From the NCBI GenBank assembly GCA_037444005.1, contig JBBING010000012.1, forward strand, positions 1-45,696: 45,696 nucleotides of DNA, given 5' to 3'. Position 1 is the stretch's first letter; each line of letters starts with the position of its first letter. Positions 23,551-32,345 of this stretch are shown piece by piece. The stretch comes from DATLZC01 sp037444005 (GTDB taxonomy: Bacteria; Chloroflexota; Dehalococcoidia; DSTF01; JACRBR01). The translations under genes were made by a program, and so were the position numbers. The notes under the pieces are model-generated. The model did not search any database, was not told the origin of the DNA, and worked only from the letters and a program-made list of their open reading frames with translations.

Positions 23551-24777
23551 CGGTCGCCAGGCGGTTTGGAAGAACAAGGTCACGTCGGGTGACGTCTCGT
23601 CCCGAACGAGGACGCGCCGGTCAGCGCCGTCCGCGCGAGCCAGTTCGAGCGATACCAGGCCGTCCTGCACAGTTTGATGCGTGACCACCTGAGGGTCCGG
23701 CGTGAACGCGACGGGTCGCTCCCACTCGCTGAGGCGCTCTACGCGACCATTCTCGCGGACGAGGTCGTACCGAAAGACAGCGGTGGAGTCGGAAATCCAG
23801 TACAGCGTCCGGGCGTCGTCCGAAAAGCGTACGAACGAGGCCGGAATGAAATCGCTGCCGTAGGTGATGAGGGAGTCGGGGATGGGACGGGTCTCTCCTG
23901 AATCCAGGGAACCGACCGCCAGCGAGGGGAGCCTGTCGGGGCGACGCTCCTTCGGAATGAACACGACCGTCACGCCGTCCGGGGCTACCCAGAACTGCGC
24001 CTGGTCGTCGAGAAACGGCAGGCGGGTTTCGTGACCGGACGCCACGTCCAGAAGCCACGCTTCGTACTCCGCATATTGATGCGGCTCCGGCCGTTGGTAT
24101 TCGCGCGCGATCACGAGCCCGGCGCCGTCCTCGACCCAGACCAGCGGCCATGCATCGCGGGCCACGACCTCGCTGGTCAGGTCGTCGAGCTGCAGGACGG
24201 TCACGTCTCCGGAGGTCTCGTCCCGGTACGCGACGCCGCGTGCCGACGGTTCGCAGAGGGGTTCGTTGTCAGATGAGCGCCCGACCAGCGCCGGCTCCAC
24301 GGCTACCGGGCCGATCGTCCCCAGGAGATGTCCCCGATCGTCTCGTATCTCGATGTGCGCGGTCTGGTCGGTCGGCGAATACACCGTCGCGGCCAGCCGC
24401 TCGCCACACCACCACCAGGAGACAGGGGAGGCGCGCCGAATGACGTTCATGACCTCACCCGTCGCCGCGTCGAGAACGATAGCGGTCGTCTCCTGCTCGC
24501 CGCTAGCGCCCACGCAAAGGAGGCGGCTGCCGTCGGGCGACCACGAGAGGTTTACAAACTGGCCGCACTCGCCCTGGGGCAAGAGCTCGCGGAGTTCGCC
24601 GCTGCGGAGGTCGAGAATCGTGACGGGGCCCTCGTCTCTGGCGAGCGCAACCTGCGAGTACCGGTCGATGAACCGGTCGATGGTGTCCGGGCCGCCCGCG
24701 CAGCCGACTACCAGCGCGCCCGCCAGCGACAGCGTGAGTGCGCCGAGGAACACCGAGGGAATGCGCCTCGCGGCCAT
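23539..24777 (-). CDS. Beta-propeller (TolB/WD40-like) lipoprotein
   Basis: A 412-residue lipoprotein: signal peptide with lipobox LVVGC (Cys26), then repeated four-strand blades such as LSWSPDGSRLLCVG, VEDGAGLVIA, WVAPDGVTVVF and RFSDDARTLYWIS, the TolB-type SPDG pattern. Such propellers bind partners or ligands; no catalytic motif is visible and the function is unknown. GAGGAG lies before ATG 24777, 10 bp after the rmlB stop, so it is cotranscribed with the dTDP-sugar genes. A longer frame from 24867 overlaps rmlB and lacks a signal. Confidence 0.78.
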   Translation of the reverse strand: MAARRIPSVFLGALTLSLAGALVVGCAGGPDTIDRFIDRYSQVALARDEGPVTILDLRSGELRELLPQGECGQFVNLSWSPDGSRLLCVGASGEQETTAIVLDAATGEVMNVIRRASPVSWWWCGERLAATVYSPTDQTAHIEIRDDRGHLLGTIGPVAVEPALVGRSSDNEPLCEPSARGVAYRDETSGDVTVLQLDDLTSEVVARDAWPLVWVEDGAGLVIAREYQRPEPHQYAEYEAWLLDVASGHETRLPFLDDQAQFWVAPDGVTVVFIPKERRPDRLPSLAVGSLDSGETRPIPDSLITYGSDFIPASFVRFSDDARTLYWISDSTAVFRYDLVRENGRVERLSEWERPVAFTPDPQVVTHQTVQDGLVSLELARADGADRRVLVRDETSPDVTLFFQTAWRPPAD

Positions 24778-24787
24778 CGTGGGCTCC

Positions 24788-25834
24788 TCACGGAGGAGGC
24801 ACGCCGCTCGACTGTTCCAGGCGAGCGGCGTACTGGCGGCGGTAGTAGTCCTGGAACCGCGGGTCACGCTTGATGCGCTCCCACCATGCCCGGCGCTCGC
24901 GGTACCAGCGCACCGTCGCCTCCATCGCGTCCTCCCAGTGGACGCAGGGGGACCACCCCAGCGCTCGAACCTTCGTCGTGTCGAGGCTATACCGCCGGTC
25001 GTGCCCCATACGGTCGCTCACGAATCGAATCAGGCTCCGTGGCTTGCCGAGCAACTCGAGCGCCTTGGTCGCAACCTCGAGATTGGTTCGCTCGTTTCCG
25101 GCGGCGATATTGTACGTCTCCCCGGGCGCCCCGCGCTCGAGCACGAGACGCAAGGCCCGGCAGTGGTCCTCGACGTACAGCCAGTCGCGGATTTGTTGGC
25201 CGTCGCCGTAGAGCGGAAGAGGTTGATCCTCGAGGGCATTGGTGATGAACAGGGGCAGCGCCTTTTCGGGATGCTGATACGGCCCGAAGGTGTTGCTCGC
25301 CCGCGTGATGATGACCGGGACCCCGTACGTCTCGTAGAACGCCAGGCACATCATCTCGGCGCCGGCCTTGCTCGCGCTGTACGGACTCCGAGGATGCAGG
25401 CGATCCGTCTCCGAGGACGAGCGGTCCGGCGGCGCTTCGCCGTACACCTCGTCGGTGCTGATATGCAGGAAGCGCCGGAGCTGGCCGACCGGCAGCTTCG
25501 CGGCCTCGTTCAACAGGACGAACGTTCCGTAGACGTCCGTCATCACGAAGTCGCCGGCGTCGAGCAGGGAGCGGTCGACGTGCGTCTCCGCCGCGAAGTT
25601 CACCACCACCTGCGCGTCGCGCATGACCGCGCGCACCGTCTCAGCGTCGCGGATGTCGCCGTGGACGAAGCGATAGCGCGGGTCGGCCTCGATATCGCGC
25701 AGATTCTCGGGATTGCCTGCGTACGTCAGCGCGTCCAGATTCACGACCTCGGCGTCGCGCTCCGCCGCCAGCAGATGGCGAATGAAATTCGACCCGATGA
25801 AGCCGCAGCCGCCGGTGATGAGGTAGCGGGTCAT
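24788..25834 (-). CDS. rmlB: dTDP-glucose 4,6-dehydratase
   Basis: A 348-residue extended SDR with the NAD site TGGCGFIGSNF, AAETHVDRS, STDEVYG and the catalytic YSASK, all typical of RmlB. It converts dTDP-glucose to dTDP-4-keto-6-deoxyglucose, the precursor of rhamnose and other deoxysugars. It follows rmlA by 8 bp. No rmlC or rmlD is in the window, so the final sugar is unknown. Confidence 0.93.
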   Translation of the reverse strand: MTRYLITGGCGFIGSNFIRHLLAAERDAEVVNLDALTYAGNPENLRDIEADPRYRFVHGDIRDAETVRAVMRDAQVVVNFAAETHVDRSLLDAGDFVMTDVYGTFVLLNEAAKLPVGQLRRFLHISTDEVYGEAPPDRSSSETDRLHPRSPYSASKAGAEMMCLAFYETYGVPVIITRASNTFGPYQHPEKALPLFITNALEDQPLPLYGDGQQIRDWLYVEDHCRALRLVLERGAPGETYNIAAGNERTNLEVATKALELLGKPRSLIRFVSDRMGHDRRYSLDTTKVRALGWSPCVHWEDAMEATVRWYRERRAWWERIKRDPRFQDYYRRQYAARLEQSSGVPPP

Positions 25835-25842
25835 TCCTGCGC

Positions 25843-26922
25843 TCAGGGAATGTTCACCTTACTGTAGTCGCCGAGCACCAGATGGAACGCGCGCGGTTTC
25901 TTCTGCTCCCCCCGCACCTCGACGTTCCGTCCGATGAGGCTATGTTCGATGCGATGGCCGACGTTCCCGATGGTCGTCGACTCCATCACCACGCTGCCTG
26001 CGATCTCGCTGTGCTCGATGACACAATCGTGGTCGATGGACGTGAAAGGCCCGACGTAGCTGTGCGAGATGCGGGCGTTGCGTCCGATGGCGGCGGGCCC
26101 GCTGATGACGCTGTGTTCGACCACCGCCCCCGCCTCGATGACGATGCGCTCGCGCCCGTGGAGCCGCGAATGCTCATCGACCGAACCCTCGATGCGGCCC
26201 TCGATGACCTCGAGCATCAGCCGGTTTGCCACCAGGAGGTCATCGTGCTTGCCGGTGTCGATCCATACGCCTTCGACCCGCTCCGCCCGCACGTCGGCGC
26301 CGTGGTCGATGAGCCACTGGATGGTGTCGCTGATCTCGAGCTCGCCGCGGGCCGAGGGACGGATGGCCTCGACCGCGTCCCACACCCGTGGTCCGAAGAA
26401 ATAGATGCCGATGACGGCGAGGTTGCTCGGCGGACGCTGCGGCTTCTCGACGACCCGTGCCAGGCGTTCGCCCTCGAACGCCGCCACCCCGAAGTCCTGG
26501 GGGCGTTCGACCTCCTTCAGCAGCACCAGCGCGTCCTGCGTTCCCTCGCGGAACGACTCCACGTACGACTTCACGCCTTCGCGAATGAAGTTGTCGCCCA
26601 GGAAGAGGACGAACGGCGTGTCGCCCAGCGCCGGGCGCGCGATCTTCGCGGCGTGGGCGATGCCGAGCGGAGCGTCCTGCTGGACGTACGCGATGCGGGC
26701 GGGGAATCGCTCGGCCTCGACGGCGGCCCGCACCTGGTCTCCCGTGTCGCCCACCACGATGGTGATATCGTCGACGCCCGCTTCGATGAGGTCGTCGAGC
26801 GCATGGAACAGGACCGGCCGGTTGGCGACCGGGACGAGCTGCTTCGCGCCGCTGTACGTGAGGGGACGCAGGCGGCTGCCCTTGCCCCCGCTCAGCACGA
26901 GCGCCTTCAACGGGCGTGTCAT
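25843..26922 (-). CDS. rmlA: Glucose-1-phosphate thymidylyltransferase, long form
   Basis: A 359-residue nucleotidyltransferase with the LSGGKGSRLRPLT signature, GDNFI metal site and VVEKPQ segment, followed by a C-terminal left-handed beta-helix of hexapeptide-like repeats (about 245-345). This matches the long RmlA form. It makes dTDP-glucose, the substrate of the RmlB encoded next. ATG 26922 matches the usual family start and has TAGACT 8 bp upstream, suggesting a leaderless mRNA; ATG 26940 has a GAGGCGAGGG site and cannot be excluded. Confidence 0.9.
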   Translation of the reverse strand: MTRPLKALVLSGGKGSRLRPLTYSGAKQLVPVANRPVLFHALDDLIEAGVDDITIVVGDTGDQVRAAVEAERFPARIAYVQQDAPLGIAHAAKIARPALGDTPFVLFLGDNFIREGVKSYVESFREGTQDALVLLKEVERPQDFGVAAFEGERLARVVEKPQRPPSNLAVIGIYFFGPRVWDAVEAIRPSARGELEISDTIQWLIDHGADVRAERVEGVWIDTGKHDDLLVANRLMLEVIEGRIEGSVDEHSRLHGRERIVIEAGAVVEHSVISGPAAIGRNARISHSYVGPFTSIDHDCVIEHSEIAGSVVMESTTIGNVGHRIEHSLIGRNVEVRGEQKKPRAFHLVLGDYSKVNIP

Positions 26923-26972
26923 ACGGGTCGAGTCTACCATCCGCCCTCGCCTCTCGCATGCGCCGCGGCCGG

Positions 26973-27002
26973 TTGCCCGTGCGATCGCGCCGATGCTATC
27001 GT
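26973..27002 (+). promoter_or_regulatory. Candidate promoter of the SDR gene
   Basis: TTGCCC (26973-26978) and TATCGT (26997-27002), 18 bp apart, lie 46 bp before the SDR start, in the divergent gap with rmlA. Confidence 0.4.
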
Positions 27003-27048
27003 GGCCCAGCGGCGCAGCCGACGCACCCTATACGATCGGAGGATCGCG

Positions 27049-27804
27049 GTGGAGATCAGGGGGAAGACAGCCATCGTGACGGGCTCTTCGGCGGGCGTGG
27101 GCCGCGAGACGGCGCTCCAGTTGGCCCGCCGGGGCGCGAACGTCGTCATCAACTACTCCCGCAGCGAGGCCGACGCCCGCTCGGCCCTGGCCGAGGTCGA
27201 GGCCGCCGGCGCCCGCGCCCTGCTGGTCCGCGCCGACGTCTCCGATGACGCCCAGGTTCGCGAGATGGTCCGGCGCACGGTGGACACGTTCGGCGGACTG
27301 GACATCCTCATCAACAACGCGGCCACCACCTACTTCGTTCCCTTCAACGACCTCGAAGGGATGAAGGAAGAGATGTGGGACCGCATCCTGGCGGTGAACC
27401 TGAAGGGGGTCTTCTTCTGTTGTCGGGCGGCCGCCGGCCCCTTGCAGGAAGGCGACGGCGGCTGCATCGTGAACATCGCCTCCATCGCGGGCATCAGGAG
27501 CATCGGCAGCTCGATCGCCTACGCCGCGTCGAAGGCGGGGGTCATCAACCTCACGAAGGGATTGGCGCGCGTGCTGGCGCCGAAGGTCCGCGTCAACTGC
27601 GTCGCTCCTGGGTTCATCGACACGCGCTGGCTACGGCAGGGGCTCGGGCCAGCCTTCGAGCCCGCGCGTCAGCGCACCGCCGAGCAGACGCCCCTGGGCC
27701 GGGTCGCGACGCCCGCCGACGTCGCCCAGGCCATCCTCTCGTTCATCGAGAACGACTTCGTGACGGGCGAAACGCTGGTGGTGGACGGCGGCGCGAGCCT
27801 CTAG
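27049..27804 (+). CDS. Short-chain dehydrogenase/reductase, FabG-like
   Basis: A 251-residue classical SDR: NAD(P) motif TGSSAGVG (11-18), ILINNAA, the catalytic Ser in IVNIASIAG and YAASK, ending in VTGETLVVDGGASL. It should oxidise or reduce a hydroxyl/keto group; the substrate is unknown, although 3-oxoacyl reductase activity is possible. GGAGG precedes GTG 27049; the much longer frame that begins at 25882 is antisense to rmlA. Its stop overlaps that of the convergent lipoprotein gene by 4 bp. Confidence 0.88.
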   Translation: MEIRGKTAIVTGSSAGVGRETALQLARRGANVVINYSRSEADARSALAEVEAAGARALLVRADVSDDAQVREMVRRTVDTFGGLDILINNAATTYFVPFNDLEGMKEEMWDRILAVNLKGVFFCCRAAAGPLQEGDGGCIVNIASIAGIRSIGSSIAYAASKAGVINLTKGLARVLAPKVRVNCVAPGFIDTRWLRQGLGPAFEPARQRTAEQTPLGRVATPADVAQAILSFIENDFVTGETLVVDGGASL

Positions 27805-28817
27805 TTCCCGCCCGACTTCAGCGCCTCGCTCACGAAGCGCTGGAACGCCTCGCCCGTGGGGCGCAGCGTCCCATCGGCGTTCACCAGGCCTCGCGCCTTC
27901 GGGCCGTCCAGCCCGAACCAGACCACGATGGGAAGACCGGCGCGTAACGCCGCATCCAGCATCGCGGTCGTCTGGGCGGGGTCGTCCGTGAACTGACCCA
28001 TCTCGTTGCTGATCACAGGCAGGCCTGTCTGTGCGCGAAGGAAATGCACCGCCTCTTCGAGCGCCCGGCCGTCGGGCTGATACCAGTGGAAGTTGACATA
28101 GTCGGCGACTGCGGCGCGATAGCCGGCCAGCAGCTCCTTGCCCTTCCTGAGCTGCGCCTCCACTTCGGCGGAGCCGAGCGCCTTCCTCTGCTCGGGCGTG
28201 AACGCTCTATCCGCGAACGCCTGGGCGGCGGCAGCCCCCTCGGTCGAGCGGTAATGGTCGTACACGAGAAGCGCGACGAGGGCGCTGACCAGTCCGCCGT
28301 TCGTGCACGGAATGCCCTTCTCATGGGCGACGCCGCACGCCACCGCCAGTTCGGCGAGGTATTCGGACGGTGCGCCTGCGTAGAACAGGGCCGAGTTCTC
28401 TTCGTTTTCGACGACCAGCAGCGCTGGCCGGTAGCGGTCGAGCGTCTCGCTGAGGGCGCGCTCGAACGCCTTCAGGTCTGCGGGAGGCGACGTCGCTGAA
28501 GGGCCGTTGGCCCGCACAGTGAGCACCAGCTCGAAGCCGGCGTCGCGTGCGACCTCGCATGTCGGACAGTCGCTGTTCCCCCGATCGAGGAATACGGCCT
28601 CGGGCCGGATGTACCGGACGCCGAGCCGCCGGGCCACTTCCATTCCTTCCGGCGTTCGAGCGAGGCGGGTCGGCAGCATCACTCCGAAAGGATTCTCCCG
28701 TGGGAGCCCGGCGTCGGCGGGCGCGGCCGTAGGCGTAGACGCGGGGGCCCGCGCGCGCTCCCCGCACGCGGCGAGAAAGACAGTTAGGGCAACGGATGCC
28801 AGGACGAGGGATCGCAT
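27801..28817 (-). CDS. Putative lipoprotein with glycosidase-like TIM barrel
   Basis: A 338-residue protein with lipobox LAAC (Cys18) and an Ala/Pro/Thr-rich linker. The body reads like a clan GH-A barrel: RLGVRYIRPE, LLVVENEENS with candidate acid/base glutamates, YVNFHWYQP, LPVISNEMGQF with a candidate nucleophile glutamate, then IVVWFGLDG. It shares this plan, though not close sequence, with the lipoprotein at 99-1355. Substrate unknown; it may only bind sugars. The ATG at 28817 is preferred; a GTG lies directly before it. TACAGT is found 15 bp upstream on the same strand. Confidence 0.72.
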   Translation of the reverse strand: MRSLVLASVALTVFLAACGERARAPASTPTAAPADAGLPRENPFGVMLPTRLARTPEGMEVARRLGVRYIRPEAVFLDRGNSDCPTCEVARDAGFELVLTVRANGPSATSPPADLKAFERALSETLDRYRPALLVVENEENSALFYAGAPSEYLAELAVACGVAHEKGIPCTNGGLVSALVALLVYDHYRSTEGAAAAQAFADRAFTPEQRKALGSAEVEAQLRKGKELLAGYRAAVADYVNFHWYQPDGRALEEAVHFLRAQTGLPVISNEMGQFTDDPAQTTAMLDAALRAGLPIVVWFGLDGPKARGLVNADGTLRPTGEAFQRFVSEALKSGGN

Positions 28818-28838
28818 CACGGCACGCCCGCCACTGTA

Positions 28839-29000
28839 GCAGAAATCGGGTTGGAGGCGTGAGCGGTGACGCGGGACAGTGCTGCGCGGCGCCAGGCGTC
28901 AGTCGATCGCGTCGCAGGACGCGAGCCCATCGTAGCCCTGTCTGGCCTGTAGGCGAGCCGGGGAGAAATTCGCCACCTGCTTGTGCAGGTTAACCGATTA
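28839..29000. other. Intergenic region with a 16-bp palindrome
   Basis: The 353-bp gap between the lipoprotein and the membrane glycosyltransferase contains ACCTGC-ttgt-GCAGGT (28975-28990), a perfect 6-bp inverted repeat starting 30 bp before a -35 hexamer. It could be an operator or a small hairpin. No RNA gene or other coding signal is visible in the rest. Confidence 0.5.
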
Positions 29001-29004
29001 CCCC

Positions 29005-29033
29005 TTGTCGGGCCGCGACCGCGCCGCTAGGAT
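29005..29033 (+). promoter_or_regulatory. Promoter of the membrane glycosyltransferase gene
   Basis: TTGTCG (29005-29010) and TAGGAT (29028-29033) are 17 bp apart. The leader would be about 130 bases long before GTG 29171. Confidence 0.55.
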
Positions 29034-29170
29034 CGGGCTCGGTGGCGCCGCCCGAACCGACCCCCTCGGGCGGCATCGACCAGCGAACCCCGGGAACTGA
29101 TCGGCATCGACCCGTAGCGCCTCTTCGCAGGGCCTCGGCTCGGCGCGCCCTGCGCGGAAAGGACTCGTTC

Positions 29171-30556
29171 GTGAGCCCCCGGATCCCCATGTCTCGAATC
29201 GTCGTCGCGGCGCTTACTCTCATGGCAGTGTTTATGTTCCTTTTGTCCCGGCTGCCGCTGTTCCCGTACGGCGCCAATCTCCGGCCGGGCCACGCCGACG
29301 CGACCCTGTTCAAGGTGTGGGCCTATCAGTCCTGGTCGGGAGGCTTCGCGGACATCTTCCGGAACTCCGACACCAACTACGTGGGCTACCACTACCTGCT
29401 CTGGCCCGTGGCGGCGCTGTACGGGCGCATGAACCCGGACTTCCAGCTGAACACGATGACGCTGCACTATCTCATCAAGGCGCCGCCAGTGCTGTTCGAC
29501 TTCTTCACCGCCGTCCTCGTGTTCGGGGTGGCGCGGTGGCTTCTGGCGAGAACGCCCTCCGCGGTCCCCGGCTTCGTGCGCCGATGGCGTTGGCTTCGAG
29601 CGCTCGGCCTCAGCGGCGAGGATGCGCTGGCGGCCGCGGCGGCCGGGCTCTTCGCCTTCCACCCCGCCGTCATCTACGACTCCGCGGTGTGGGCGCAGAC
29701 CGACTCGATCATCACGTTCTTCGAGCTCGGCGCCGTCTTCGCGCTCGCGAGAGGCCGGACCGCCGCTGCGGGGTTCCTGTTCGCCGTCGGCTTCGTGATG
29801 AAGCCCCAGCCGATCGTCATCCTGCCCGCGCTCGCGGCGTTCACGTGGTGGCGGTTCGGCTGGCGGGGCGCCCTCGACGGGGTTGCCGGCTGTCTCGCGG
29901 GACTCGCGTTGCTCCTGGGATTCTTCGTCCTTCACGGCGATGGGCCGCGCCTCGTGGCCATCTACCGCGGTCTCTTCACGCCCTCGGACGAGTACCTGTC
30001 GCTCGCCGCGTGGAACGTCTGGTGGTTCAGCGACATCGGAACGGCTGCGACGCCCCGATATCCGCTGCTGGCGGTAGGCGGCGCCACCTTGCGCATCGCG
30101 CACGTGGCCCTGCTCCTCACAGGCGCTGCGACGCTCGTCGCGCTGGCGTACCTGCGCCGGCGAACTGACGCGATTGGCCTGCTCGTGGCGAGCGCGTACC
30201 TCGTGTTCGTGTTCTACATGCTGCCGCTGAGCACCCATGAGCGCTATCTGTATCCGCTGTTCGGGCTGATCGCGCCGGTGGCGATCGTCGAGCGCCGATG
30301 GCTGCCCCTGTATCTCTTTCTGACGCCGGTCTTCGCCTTGAATCTGTTCGCCGCGGCTCCGACCGACCCGGACCTCGTCGAGACGCTGCTGGTGAGCCGG
30401 CTGTCGTTCGCGATGACAGCGCTCAACATCGTAGCGTTTCTCGCCGTCACGGCATCGCTGGCGTGGGCGGCCGTGGCTCCGTTCGCCCTCCGCGCCCGAG
30501 CGGGTTGGCGTCGGGTGCGGCCGGCGCTCGGCTGGGCGACCGCTCAGTCGGCGTAG
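29171..30556 (+). CDS. GT-C-like membrane glycosyltransferase
   Basis: A 461-residue polytopic protein with about ten hydrophobic segments. An acidic first loop (HADATLFKVWAYQSW) after helix 1, and the late PLSTHERYLYPLFGL motif before the last helices, resemble GT87/GT39-type mannosyltransferases, which use polyprenyl-phosphate sugars on the outer face of the membrane. Donor and acceptor are unknown. GTG 29171 is chosen because AAGGA lies 7 bp upstream; a longer frame starts at 29042 and ATG 29189 is also possible. The gene is convergent with the alcohol dehydrogenase. Confidence 0.75.
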   Translation: MSPRIPMSRIVVAALTLMAVFMFLLSRLPLFPYGANLRPGHADATLFKVWAYQSWSGGFADIFRNSDTNYVGYHYLLWPVAALYGRMNPDFQLNTMTLHYLIKAPPVLFDFFTAVLVFGVARWLLARTPSAVPGFVRRWRWLRALGLSGEDALAAAAAGLFAFHPAVIYDSAVWAQTDSIITFFELGAVFALARGRTAAAGFLFAVGFVMKPQPIVILPALAAFTWWRFGWRGALDGVAGCLAGLALLLGFFVLHGDGPRLVAIYRGLFTPSDEYLSLAAWNVWWFSDIGTAATPRYPLLAVGGATLRIAHVALLLTGAATLVALAYLRRRTDAIGLLVASAYLVFVFYMLPLSTHERYLYPLFGLIAPVAIVERRWLPLYLFLTPVFALNLFAAAPTDPDLVETLLVSRLSFAMTALNIVAFLAVTASLAWAAVAPFALRARAGWRRVRPALGWATAQSA

Positions 30557-30567
30557 GGTCGACCCCC

Positions 30568-30605
30568 GGGCGGGGAAGCGCTCTGCCCCGGAGGGCGTCC
30601 CGCCC
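30568..30605. terminator. Possible bidirectional hairpin between convergent genes
   Basis: GGGCGGG (30568-30574) can pair with CCCGCCC (30599-30605), or CGGGG (30571-30575) with CCCCG (30586-30590). Neither has a T run, so termination is uncertain. Confidence 0.3.
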
Positions 30606-30607
30606 GC

Positions 30608-31714
30608 TTACGGCGTGATCACAGCCCGCCGGATCTGGGTGGGGTCGCCTTCGCGCTGCCACTCGGCGTCTTCGAACGCCTTGTCGATCTGGTCCAGCGG
30701 GTACTTGTGGGACACGAGCTCGTCGAACGGGTATTTCCCCTTCGTCCGGACGAGGAAGTCCAGCGCCTCGGGGATGACCCAGGGGTCGTACATAACGACG
30801 CCGACGATGCGCTTGCTGCCCCAGACCAGCGCCGATGGCTCGATCTGGGTGGTGTTCCCAAAGCTGATGTTGCCGATCTCGAGGTAGGTGCCGCCGGCGC
30901 GGACCATCTGCAGCCCCTCGGGCACGACGGAGGGGACGCCCACGAACTCGGCCACGACGTCGGCGCCGCGGCCGCCGGTGAGCTCCATCACCCGCTGGAT
31001 GCGGTCCTGCGGTGTCGGGTAGTCGGTCAGGTTGATAGTCTCGTCGGCGCCGAACCGCTTGGCGAGGTCGAGTCGCGCCTGGATGCCGTCGATGACGATG
31101 ATGGCGTCCGCGCCCATCTCGCGGGCGACGGCGCAGGCGTTGATCCCGAGGCCGCCCGCGCCCTGAATGACGAGCGTGTCGCCGAACGCGAGGCCGGCCT
31201 GATGCAGGCCGTACGTCACCTGCGCCAGGGCGCAGTTCACCGGCGTCACCATCTCGTCCGAGAGCTCGTCGCGAACTTTGAAGACCCAGTGCCCCGGCTT
31301 CAAGTGGTAGTACTCAGCGTAGGCCCCGTTGAACTTGCTCGGGCCCGAGGACATCTTGGTCAGCTTGTTGGGGCACGCCGCGAACTGACCCTTGTTGCAC
31401 TGGTAGCAGCGGTTGCACGGGTAGAAGTAGGCGTAGGCGATGCGGTCGCCCTCCTTGAGGGGCCGCCCCAGGCTGTCCGTGGTGATGGCGCTGCCCAGCT
31501 TGTGGACGCGGCCGGTCATTTCGTGGCCGACGACCCCTCCAGCCATGAACTGGAACACGGGCGAGTCGCCCCGGTTGATATGCAGGTCCGAGCCGCAGAT
31601 ACCCGCCATCGTTACGCGGACGATGATGCCCTCGGGCTCGGGGTCGGGCACCTCGTGTTCCTGAATCTCGTACCCTTTGCCGGGGCCCAGGAAAATCGCC
31701 GCCTTGCCTTTCAC
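30608..31714 (-). CDS. Zinc-dependent alcohol dehydrogenase (MDR family)
   Basis: A 368-residue medium-chain dehydrogenase. Catalytic zinc ligands are visible in GICGSDLH and GGVVGHEMTG, the structural zinc cysteines in PCNRCYQCNKGQFAAC, and the NAD(P) site in GAGGLGINA. It oxidises an alcohol or polyol; threonine/sorbitol-like enzymes share this shape, but the substrate cannot be assigned. The start is GTG 31714 preceded by an excellent AAAGGAGG. A minus-strand promoter lies just upstream. Confidence 0.9.
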   Translation of the reverse strand: MKGKAAIFLGPGKGYEIQEHEVPDPEPEGIIVRVTMAGICGSDLHINRGDSPVFQFMAGGVVGHEMTGRVHKLGSAITTDSLGRPLKEGDRIAYAYFYPCNRCYQCNKGQFAACPNKLTKMSSGPSKFNGAYAEYYHLKPGHWVFKVRDELSDEMVTPVNCALAQVTYGLHQAGLAFGDTLVIQGAGGLGINACAVAREMGADAIIVIDGIQARLDLAKRFGADETINLTDYPTPQDRIQRVMELTGGRGADVVAEFVGVPSVVPEGLQMVRAGGTYLEIGNISFGNTTQIEPSALVWGSKRIVGVVMYDPWVIPEALDFLVRTKGKYPFDELVSHKYPLDQIDKAFEDAEWQREGDPTQIRRAVITP

Positions 31715-31774
31715 GCAAACCTCCTTTCCACGAACATGGAACGCCTCGAACGGACACGGGTCGAACGGCGTCCC

Positions 31775-31803
31775 ATCTTGATGGGCGCTGGCGCTACGGT
31801 CAA
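31775..31803 (-). promoter_or_regulatory. Candidate promoter of the alcohol dehydrogenase gene
   Basis: Minus-strand TTGACC (31803-31798) and CAAGAT (31780-31775) are 17 bp apart, overlapping the end of the SRPBCC gene. Confidence 0.4.
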
Positions 31804-32342
31804 TCTTCGGGGGATGGGGACGGCGAGGAGGTCTTCGCCTTGCCGCGGGCGCGAGCGCGGCTGCCGCGGGTCGGCTTCTCGTCGGGCTCGGCCTGCGCTT
31901 CGCGCGTCCGAGCGAGGACGGCCTCGCGCAAGCGGTCCGAGTTCTGAGCGAATAGCCGCACCAGACGCGCCTTGAGGAGGGGGAAGATCGCGAGCCCCAG
32001 CGGCCCGAACGGCGGCCGGATCTCCTCGCGCCAGACGAAGACGGTGCCGCCGGGCGCAGGCTCCAGCGTGAAGATGCCTATGCCGGAGAAGTCGCCTGAA
32101 TGCCGGACCGCCAGACGCCGCGGAGGATCCCAGGTGGTCACTGTGGCCACTTCGCGGATCGTCTTGAACAGGAACCGAGACGTGATCGCCATGGTGACAC
32201 CAACGCCCTGCCGCTCCGGCGACGTCACCCGCAGTTCGACCACGTCGGACATCCAACGCGGCTGGTCCTCCAGGTCGGCGATGGTCTCCCAGACCGCTTC
32301 CGGCGGCGCCGGGATGAAGGTGCGGACTTCGACGGCTGGCAA
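31800..32342 (-). CDS. SRPBCC (START-like) family protein
   Basis: A 180-residue protein. Residues 1-145 follow the polyketide-cyclase/START pattern: an initial EVRTFIPAPPEAVWETIADLEDQPRWM and alternating strands ending in FVWREEIRPP and a long C-terminal helix. Such domains bind hydrophobic ligands in a cavity; the ligand is unknown. The C-terminal 35 residues are charged and probably disordered. The start is a TTG at 32342 with GGAGGAG at correct spacing, 3 bp after the hydrolase stop; it is likely cotranscribed with the upstream genes. Confidence 0.78.
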   Translation of the reverse strand: MPAVEVRTFIPAPPEAVWETIADLEDQPRWMSDVVELRVTSPERQGVGVTMAITSRFLFKTIREVATVTTWDPPRRLAVRHSGDFSGIGIFTLEPAPGGTVFVWREEIRPPFGPLGLAIFPLLKARLVRLFAQNSDRLREAVLARTREAQAEPDEKPTRGSRARARGKAKTSSPSPSPED

Positions 32343-32345
32343 GCG

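Noticed and set aside
25882..27804. A 640-residue plus-strand frame over rmlA and the SDR gene
   Set aside because: Only its last 251 residues, from GTG 27049, have family motifs; the rest is antisense to rmlA.
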